64,000 bases of DNA from assembly GCF_030286555.1 (NCBI RefSeq), contig NZ_JASVWF010000011.1, forward strand, positions 1 through 64,000, written 5' to 3'. The position numbers and the translations under genes were made by a program. Shown one piece after another: positions 58,874 through 64,000 of the stretch. Within the stretch, counting starts at the first letter, position 1. The number at the start of each line of letters is the position of its first letter. Source of the DNA: Actinomycetospora termitidis. GTDB lineage: Bacteria > Actinomycetota > Actinomycetes > Mycobacteriales > Pseudonocardiaceae. The notes beneath the pieces are model-generated. The model saw nothing but the letters and a program-made list of their open reading frames with translations, searched no databases and had not been told where the DNA came from.

Positions 58874-59833
58874 GTGGCGACCTTCCCGGCGGTCGGCGAC
58901 GTGGAGCGCGACGACGCCCTCGCTCGGCTCGACCGCCGGCACCGCGAGTACGAGGATTCTCGCTGGTCAGAGGCAGGGGACGAGCCCCGGGAGGTGCTGG
59001 ACTACCTTGTCGAGCACCGCGCCCGGCTGGCCCGCCTGCCTCGCGAGCTTGCCCAGGGCGACGTGTGGGACGAGCTGGTGCTCACCGCGTGGGTGCACTG
59101 GGACGACCGCCGCCGCGAGGCAACAGTGCTGCACCAGGCGATCCGCCGCGGGCTGTCGTTGCGCGAGGTCGGTCGGTTCGTCGGCGTCCACACCGCCCAA
59201 GGCATGCGCGATTACCTCGACAGCCTCGACGCTCGCTTGCGGGAGTACCGCCGCCACACCCGCGACCCCGATCCGACCCGCATCCGCTCCCCCGCCCCGG
59301 GGGGCCGCGAGCTCCTAATCGACGACACGGCAGCCCGCGCCGACCACGAGCCCGATCAAGGCGACGATGCACCGTCGCGACGCAGCCGTAACCCCTACCT
59401 GCGCTACCAGGGCCGCTCGCGGGCGGTCCGCGGCGCCGACGGGCAGTACACCCGCGACCGTCGCGCCGCCGAGCGAGCCCGACCAGCTCGGGAACGCTGG
59501 CTGGCCGATCAGCACGACCAGGTCGTGGTCGTGCTCGTGAACCTGCTCGAGCAGGCCGAACGGCTCGGGCTGGCCGCGGCGTCCGAACCTGATGCGTCGC
59601 CGGTGCTCGGCGACTACCTCTCCTGGATCCGCGACGACCTGTCCGACGGAATCGACGACGCGACCCTGCACACCCTTGGGCTGGCTCTGCGAGCGCTGCG
59701 CAGCGAGCCGACGGTGATCGAGCTGGCACCTCAGCACGGCGTCCATCGGGCGATCGGCGCTGCGGACGGGCTCCGCGCCGACCACGCCTCCTTGAGACCT
59801 GACCGCGTCAGGACGGTGGACGATAGGTCCTAG
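58874..59833 (+). CDS. Unknown protein, paralog 2 of a recombination-module family
   Basis: A 319-residue charged, helical protein from GTG 58874, divergent from tniA with a 140-base gap. It aligns along its whole length with paralog 1: EDSRWSEAG, EVLDYLVEHRARL, LVLTAWVHWDDRRRE, GLSLREVGRFVGVHTAQGMR plus DYLDSL, ARERWLADQH and QHGVHRAIGAADGLRA. The variable middle is a charged linker. No known family recognised. Its pairing with tniA mirrors that of paralog 1 with the tyrosine recombinase. Confidence 0.75.
   Translation: MATFPAVGDVERDDALARLDRRHREYEDSRWSEAGDEPREVLDYLVEHRARLARLPRELAQGDVWDELVLTAWVHWDDRRREATVLHQAIRRGLSLREVGRFVGVHTAQGMRDYLDSLDARLREYRRHTRDPDPTRIRSPAPGGRELLIDDTAARADHEPDQGDDAPSRRSRNPYLRYQGRSRAVRGADGQYTRDRRAAERARPARERWLADQHDQVVVVLVNLLEQAERLGLAAASEPDASPVLGDYLSWIRDDLSDGIDDATLHTLGLALRALRSEPTVIELAPQHGVHRAIGAADGLRADHASLRPDRVRTVDDRS
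58951..58974 (+). repeat. 24-base identical block, copy in paralog 2
   Basis: Exact match to 55248-55271, in the same orientation and the same codons of the paralogous gene. The two copies flank tniB and tniA. Confidence 0.6.
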
Positions 59834-60240
59834 GCCCCGCGGCTGGGATATGCGCTCCCCTACCCCGGCGGGAAGGGGACCTGGCCAGCGAGCGGCTCTT
59901 CCGCGAGGCTTTGAGGGACCCCGCGACCACGCCCGAGAATCCCGGCCACGCAACCTGCGAGCCACAGGTGCTCGGGGCCTCCCTTCTCGTAGGCCGCGCC
60001 CAGCGGCCCGTAACCGCTTCCCTGCTCGGCGCCGCGTGCTCGTTGTCGTCGACCTGAGCGTCCCCCACGAACGGAGAACGTAGTAGCGGGGCGCGCTCCC
60101 CGGGTCTTGCAGGTCCTGGCAACGCCGACTCCCGGGCTCGCAAGAGGGCCACGGGTTGAGCGCCACAACGCTCACGCGCGCGTTTCGCTGAGCGACGTTC
60201 CCGCATCTCAACCCACCCATCCATAGCCCAGGTGGGAGGC
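59834..60240. other. Intergenic gap without a supported gene
   Basis: About 400 bases after paralog 2. Frames are open on both strands because of GC content but none has consistent coding bias or a good start. Short inverted repeats are frequent. It may hold the right end of the tni element. Confidence 0.35.
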
Positions 60241-60960
60241 CACCGGTGGAGTCAGGAAGGACGCTCGATCGCGCCTCTTGTGCGGCTATAGCTGACGACC
60301 CCGGTGCGCTCCCCGGCTACAGCACAGGCGGCACAACACGTTTGCGCCCGTCCATCGCACCTGTTGAGCCACACTATGCGGGCATCGCGGGTACCCCTGC
60401 TGGCCGCGCTTGTGATGGGCATGCGTGCACCACATGCACTCCAACGCGATGACGCAACCGGTGCTGCACGCTGGTGTACCCGGTTACTGCCTTCTTACCT
60501 GCCCGGTGCGGTGACAGGTCCCGTGACAGGTGTGCCGACACGTGTTGCACTCCGCGCCTCGCCTTCTGCCGCGCCACACGCCGCCCCGGGTGGCGGACGC
60601 TCTTTGGCGCATCATGTGTCCCTGGGGCACGACACCGGCTCCACCACCGGTGTCCCGCGCGGTGCCCTCCGTATCGTCCACCTGACAGCCACCTGAGCGA
60701 CCGGTGATGCCTTTGTAGCTCGCAGATGTCGCACGGGTGGCGTGGCGTGTCGCGCCTAGGTGGATGGTCGACGGCATGCCATCCTTCCGCCCTAGAAGCG
60801 CACTGTTGCCGCCAGGTGCGGCCCCGGTGCGCTACAGCGGGGCACCTGGCTGGTCGCCAGGTCCTGAACATCTGGCGCCACGGTGTCCGCCGGGGGGCCT
60901 CAGCCGGTGGGCGAACAGGAGTCGGTGGCGGGCCGACTCAACTCAGAACGAACGGGAGCT
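60240..60960. other. Repeat-rich non-coding region: candidate centromere and/or replication origin
   Basis: About 700 bases without a gene, lying directly upstream of parA and less GC-rich than the rest. Short motifs recur in both orientations: CCGGTGCGCT at 60301 and 60825, TGACAGGT twice at 60511-60532 with the inverse ACCTGACA and CACCTGAG at 60680-60697, and many GGTGC/GCACC and CCACCGGTGT units. Such clustered short repeats next to parA are usual for parS sites or iterons. Which of the two cannot be told by eye, and no replication initiator gene is recognised nearby. Confidence 0.5.
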
Positions 60961-60963
60961 GGG

Positions 60964-61893
60964 GTGCGACGAGTAGTTGCGATCTCCAATGGCAAGGGTG
61001 GGGTCGGGAAGACGAGCTTGACGGCTGGCCTGGCCGGGCTGGTCGCGGCCTCGGGTTACCGGGTTCTCACTGTCGACATGGATCCGCAGGGCAATCTGCG
61101 CCGAGACCTGGGCTATCCGGACGCCGATCAGGGCTTCAATCTGACTTCGGCGATACGCGACGGAGCTCCGCTGGTGCCGCTTCGTGGCGTCCGCGAAGGC
61201 CTTGACTGCGTCCCGGGCGGGGCGACCCTTTCCGACCTGCCCGCGACTTTCATCTCACGCTCGGCCCGCGGGGACGTGATGAGCGGCCTGAGCACGGTAC
61301 TCGGCCAGGTCCGTCCAGAGGGGGAACCGCACGCGGACTACGACCTGGTCTTGATCGACACCCCGCCCGGTGAGCCGATCCTGCAGGACCTGGTCCTGAC
61401 AGCCGCTGACTATCTGGTGATCCCCACCCGCTCGGACGACGCATCGATCGACGGGCTGGTCACCGTCGCGCAGCGCTTCATGCGCGCCCGCGAGAGCAAC
61501 CCCGGCCTGATGCTGCTCGGGGTGCTGCTCTTCGGCGTGGGCGCTCGCAGCACTCGGCTCCGCACCACCGTCCGGGCGGCCCTCGACGACATTCTGGAAG
61601 GAGCAGCGCCGGTGTTCGAATCCAGCATCCGCTATCTCGAGTCAGCCGCCATCGACATCCGCCGTCACAGCCTGCTCCCACACGAGCTCGAAGCGAGCCA
61701 ACTGGCGGAGAAGAGCGAGCGGCTGGCCCGGCTGCGCAATCGCGAGGGCGCCGGCGCAGAGCGCCTGCTGAGCCGGGACGCCTCAGGCCTGGCCGGGGAC
61801 TACAACGCCTTGGCGCGAGAGCTCCTCGAGGCCATCGCCGAACACGAAAACCACCGACTCCTGACCAACCCGGCCGCGGCGGCGGGCGCCTGA
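60964..61893 (+). CDS. parA: ParA-type partition ATPase
   Basis: A 309-residue protein. Deviant Walker A ISNGKGGVGKTSLTAGLAGL immediately after the start, TVDMDPQGNLRRDLGY, Walker B VLIDTPPGEPI and IPTRSDDASIDGLV are all ParA hallmarks. GTG 60964 is chosen because GGGAG precedes it and the Walker strand begins at once; GTG 60883 would add 27 polar residues. No N-terminal helix-turn-helix is present with this start, so autoregulation would fall to the partner gene. It is coupled to that partner by TGATG. The role is segregation of the replicon. Confidence 0.9.
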   Translation: MRRVVAISNGKGGVGKTSLTAGLAGLVAASGYRVLTVDMDPQGNLRRDLGYPDADQGFNLTSAIRDGAPLVPLRGVREGLDCVPGGATLSDLPATFISRSARGDVMSGLSTVLGQVRPEGEPHADYDLVLIDTPPGEPILQDLVLTAADYLVIPTRSDDASIDGLVTVAQRFMRARESNPGLMLLGVLLFGVGARSTRLRTTVRAALDDILEGAAPVFESSIRYLESAAIDIRRHSLLPHELEASQLAEKSERLARLRNREGAGAERLLSRDASGLAGDYNALARELLEAIAEHENHRLLTNPAAAAGA

Positions 61894-62606
61894 TGCCGGC
61901 CAACGATCGCCCGAAGCTGGGCTCAGCTTTCCGGACGCAGGACCGCACACAGGGTCTGGCGGGCCTACTTGCGTCGACGCCAACGACCGATGACCCGGCC
62001 AAGCCGTCTACGCCGGCTGAGCCACCAGAGCGAACCACCCCACGCGACACTGCCCCCGAGCAGGAGCCGCGGACCTCGTCGGCCTCCTCGCCGGGCACGG
62101 AGGCCGCCGACGCCGCTCCTTCTTCGCCCGCCTCGTCCCGTGGGTCGGAGCCACGCCGGGGCCGCCGGGCGGAGCCACGCCGCAGGCGCCGGCCGGGATC
62201 TGCTGGAGAAGCTGGTGCTTCGAGCGCTGGGGCCGAGGACATTCCGCGGGTGGTTCCGGTGGTGCTCGATGCCGGCGTCCTCGAGCAGCTGCGGCTGCAG
62301 TCTCGCCACACCGGGCAGACTCACGGTCTGATCGCGCTGGCGGCGATCGAGAATCACCTCGACGCGCTCTCCACCGAGTGGTCGACCCCTTCGGCGTCCT
62401 TCAGCCGGAGCTCGCTGTTCGGCCGTACCCAGCCCCAGCATCGGCGCACCGAGCCCGGAGTGCAGACTCAGCTGCGCCTCGCTGCAGGCGATGCGGACGT
62501 GCTGGACGAACTCGTCGACCGCTGGTCCGCGCCCTCCCGCTCGGCACTTGTCAACCGGGCACTCAGCTTCGAGTTCTCCGAAGAGCATCATGGCGGAGCG
62601 GGGTGA
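61893..62606 (+). CDS. ParB-like partition partner
   Basis: A 237-residue protein whose ATG overlaps the parA stop. The N-terminal 115 residues are Pro/Ser/Arg-rich and disordered, including a very basic patch (RRGRRAEPRRRRRPG). The C-terminal part has two short structured segments (VVPVVLDAGVLEQLRLQSRH, DVLDELVDRWSAPSRSALVN) of the kind found in ribbon-helix-helix DNA-binding partition proteins. No classical ParB CTPase domain is seen. Assignment rests on position behind parA and this pattern. Confidence 0.65.
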   Translation: MPANDRPKLGSAFRTQDRTQGLAGLLASTPTTDDPAKPSTPAEPPERTTPRDTAPEQEPRTSSASSPGTEAADAAPSSPASSRGSEPRRGRRAEPRRRRRPGSAGEAGASSAGAEDIPRVVPVVLDAGVLEQLRLQSRHTGQTHGLIALAAIENHLDALSTEWSTPSASFSRSSLFGRTQPQHRRTEPGVQTQLRLAAGDADVLDELVDRWSAPSRSALVNRALSFEFSEEHHGGAG

Positions 62607-62835
62607 AGACAGGCAGGTGAGAGACCCGCAGGCGCGTTACTGCGGATCTGCCGCCGACTCGTTCCCGCAGAGCGCCCTTCCGCCCAGCAAGTGATGGAGA
62701 GCGCCTCGGCGCCGATCGATCGGTGTCGAGCTCCGCCGATAATCAGAGGTGCAGCAATTATGTCAGCAGCAACTGGCCAGCGTCGGCCTCGGACTGGCTT
62801 GCGCAGCGGACCACGGGGCGGGCCGGCGCTGCTGT
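62607..62835. other. Intergenic gap with a small hairpin
   Basis: CCGCAG and CTGCGG (62626-62645) can form a stem 20 bases after the parB-like stop codon, a possible terminator without a T tract. The rest holds nothing recognisable. Confidence 0.35.
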
Positions 62836-63501
62836 TCAGGCGCGGGTGGCCGGGACTTTCACCAGGAGCGCGCTGAGCCCGATGGCGATAAGTATCACGA
62901 AGAGCGCCCCGATCACCTGCCCGGGCGTCACCGGCGCGGCGTTCCCAGCAAAGCCGGTTCCCCCCGGGCGGACGGCACTGCTGCCGAAGGCGCAGCCGAG
63001 CAGGGTGACGTCGATGGCGCCGAATCTGCGCACGAGCCACCAGCCGCCGCGCCGGTATTTCAGGTAGAGCCATCCGCCCAGGGCGACCAGGCTCACGCCG
63101 ACGAGCAGCTGAACGTTCCCGCGGTCGACCAGGGAGAGCGACACCGCGACGACCGTGACGAGCCCTGCAGCTACCGCGGCGACACAGCGCTCACCGCCCG
63201 ATGGCTGCCGCAGTGTCGAAAAACGCTGTCTGACTTGGTCGGCGCGCTGGGCTTCGTCCGCCGCCGCGGCATCGCGACGCTCCCCCTCTTCGGCGCGGGC
63301 CCGCCCCGTGCGCTCCTCGGCCGCGTGAAGCTCGTCGCGGAGGGCGGCGTCGCGCTGGAGCCGCAGCGACTCTCGGGCCACGCCGAGCCGTTTGCGCTCA
63401 AGGCGCAGGCGCTCCTCGTCGGTGCGGCGCCGGTGCCGCTCGACGTCCGCGGCCACGCACCACTCGCACCACGGTTGGTGCACGACGTGGCCGCAGCTCA
63501 T
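62836..63501 (-). CDS. Membrane protein with N-terminal zinc ribbon and coiled coil
   Basis: A 221-residue protein. The N-terminus MSCGHVVHQPWCEWCVAADV has Cys and His spaced as a zinc site. A charged coiled coil of about 65 residues follows (RRRTDEERLRLERKRLGVAR), then two hydrophobic hairpin regions (AAVAAGLVTVVAVSLSLV, LLVGVSLVALGGWLYLKY) and a last membrane helix (IGALFVILIAIGLSALLVKV). GGGGAAGGGG precedes the ATG at 63501. It converges with the partition genes. No family recognised. Confidence 0.65.
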   Translation of the reverse strand: MSCGHVVHQPWCEWCVAADVERHRRRTDEERLRLERKRLGVARESLRLQRDAALRDELHAAEERTGRARAEEGERRDAAAADEAQRADQVRQRFSTLRQPSGGERCVAAVAAGLVTVVAVSLSLVDRGNVQLLVGVSLVALGGWLYLKYRRGGWWLVRRFGAIDVTLLGCAFGSSAVRPGGTGFAGNAAPVTPGQVIGALFVILIAIGLSALLVKVPATRA

Positions 63502-63700
63502 GCCGACCCCTTCCCCCTCGTGAGGCAACCTTCCACTGGGCCATCTTGCGGAGCAAGGTCAGATTCGTCGCCGTCTCGCGGCCGACAGCTCGAGCGGGCC
63601 ATCGAGTCCCGCTCGATCTGTCAACGATCTTGTCGGACCCCTTCGGCACGCTGCCGGCGTCGGACGCGTCGCGGGAGGCTTCGGAAGGTGGACGGGGAGC

Positions 63701-64000
63701 ATGGCGGGGTCGCTCGAGGTGCAGGTCCTGGAGGCTCGCGAGTTGGAGGAGGTCCTGGCCCGCAGCGTTGAGGACGGTCTGATGGAGGACTCGGCCTGGC
63801 GTGAGGACGTGCCGACGCCGCAGGAGCCCGGGGTGTACGTGTGGGCCGCCTCGGGCCTCGTGGTGTACGTCGGGAAGGCGGGGAGCCTTGCCGACCGGCT
63901 GGGGTACGAGCAGCGCCTGCGGGATGGCTACGAGCCCGCGGGGGATCGCTGGGAGGTCTCGGTGGTGCACATGCTGCGGGTGTACCGGGCCAAGCCGATG
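63701..64000 (+). CDS. GIY-YIG-like nuclease domain protein, 3' end cut by the window
   Basis: An open frame from ATG 63701 to the last base, 100 codons without a stop. After MAGSLEVQVLEARELEEVLA it reads PGVYVWAASGLVVYVGKAGS then LADRLGYEQRLRDG, matching the GVY...YVG and downstream Arg pattern of the GIY-YIG nuclease core, often found in mobile-element and repair proteins. GGGGAGC precedes the start. The catalytic C-terminal part lies outside, so function is open. Confidence 0.65.
   Translation, partial: MAGSLEVQVLEARELEEVLARSVEDGLMEDSAWREDVPTPQEPGVYVWAASGLVVYVGKAGSLADRLGYEQRLRDGYEPAGDRWEVSVVHMLRVYRAKPM

Larger units (their letters stand above)
53617..59833. mobile_element. Recombination module: IS256 remnant, tyrosine recombinase, tniB-tniA, two paralogs
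   Basis: A compact set of recombination genes arranged as recombinase left, paralog 1 right, tniB and tniA left, paralog 2 right. It is probably one or more transposons, but I could not identify terminal inverted repeats or target duplications by eye, so the limits given are those of the genes only. Confidence 0.45.

Overview
The window is very GC-rich, uses GTG starts often and carries actinobacterial hallmark genes: a WhiB-type Fe-S regulator, a DUF4192 protein, a DUF732-type lipoprotein and cytochrome P450s paired with a 3Fe-4S ferredoxin. It looks like accessory DNA of an actinomycete, most plausibly a (mega)plasmid or large integrated element of a Pseudonocardiaceae-like host. The plasmid reading rests on a parA/parB-like pair behind a repeat-rich non-coding region (60.2-62.6 kb), a CHC2/Toprim primase-like protein, a giant helicase-methylase, a restriction system and several recombinases. 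The host genus is inference only.

Layout. (1) 0-13.6 kb, minus strand: DUF4192 protein, a small repeat-containing protein, an ECF-like sigma factor with an extra region-4-like helix-turn-helix, an overlapping four-gene block headed by a WhiB protein with a long tail, an unknown protein, the primase-like protein and a 1734-residue SNF2-like helicase plus N6-adenine methylase. Four of these units are preceded by copies of one roughly 300-bp intergenic repeat (a fifth, partial copy sits at base 1). Three of the four are followed by a leader hairpin that overlaps the Shine-Dalgarno sequence. (2) 14.0-23.9 kb, plus strand: a tightly overlapping operon of MinD/ParA-like ATPase, small protein, membrane Ser/Thr kinase, unknown protein, exported DUF1996 protein, a fused membrane ferric-reductase-type flavocytochrome, two membrane proteins and a DUF732-like lipoprotein. 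This looks like a cell-envelope system. (3) 23.9-25.7 kb: an IS110-type element. (4) 25.7-33.5 kb: an exported serine protease and a series of proteins I cannot assign. (5) 33.5-39.8 kb: a single-chain Type ISP-like restriction-modification enzyme whose methylase/recognition half differs in base composition from its nuclease/helicase half.

(6) 40.3-53.6 kb: a catabolic island with two TetR regulators, three P450s, three acyl-CoA dehydrogenases, an SCP2 sterol-carrier protein, an NDMA-type zinc alcohol dehydrogenase, a 3Fe-4S ferredoxin, a hotdog thioesterase and a BtrH/DUF4872-like protein. Three of its transcription starts share a promoter pattern and TGGACA/TGTCCA half-sites, suggesting one regulon. 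The gene set fits oxidation of a lipid such as a terpenoid or sterol side chain (P450, then alcohol dehydrogenase, then acyl-CoA beta-oxidation). The substrate cannot be read from sequence.

(7) 53.6-59.8 kb: a recombination module with an IS256-type transposase remnant abutting a tyrosine recombinase, then tniB and tniA. Two paralogous proteins with helix-turn-helix-like segments are each divergent from one of the two DNA-rearranging enzymes. I find these paralogs the most intriguing undescribed element. (8) 59.8-64.0 kb: repeat-rich non-coding DNA (candidate origin/centromere), parA, a parB-like gene, a membrane protein and the start of a GIY-YIG-type protein cut by the window end.
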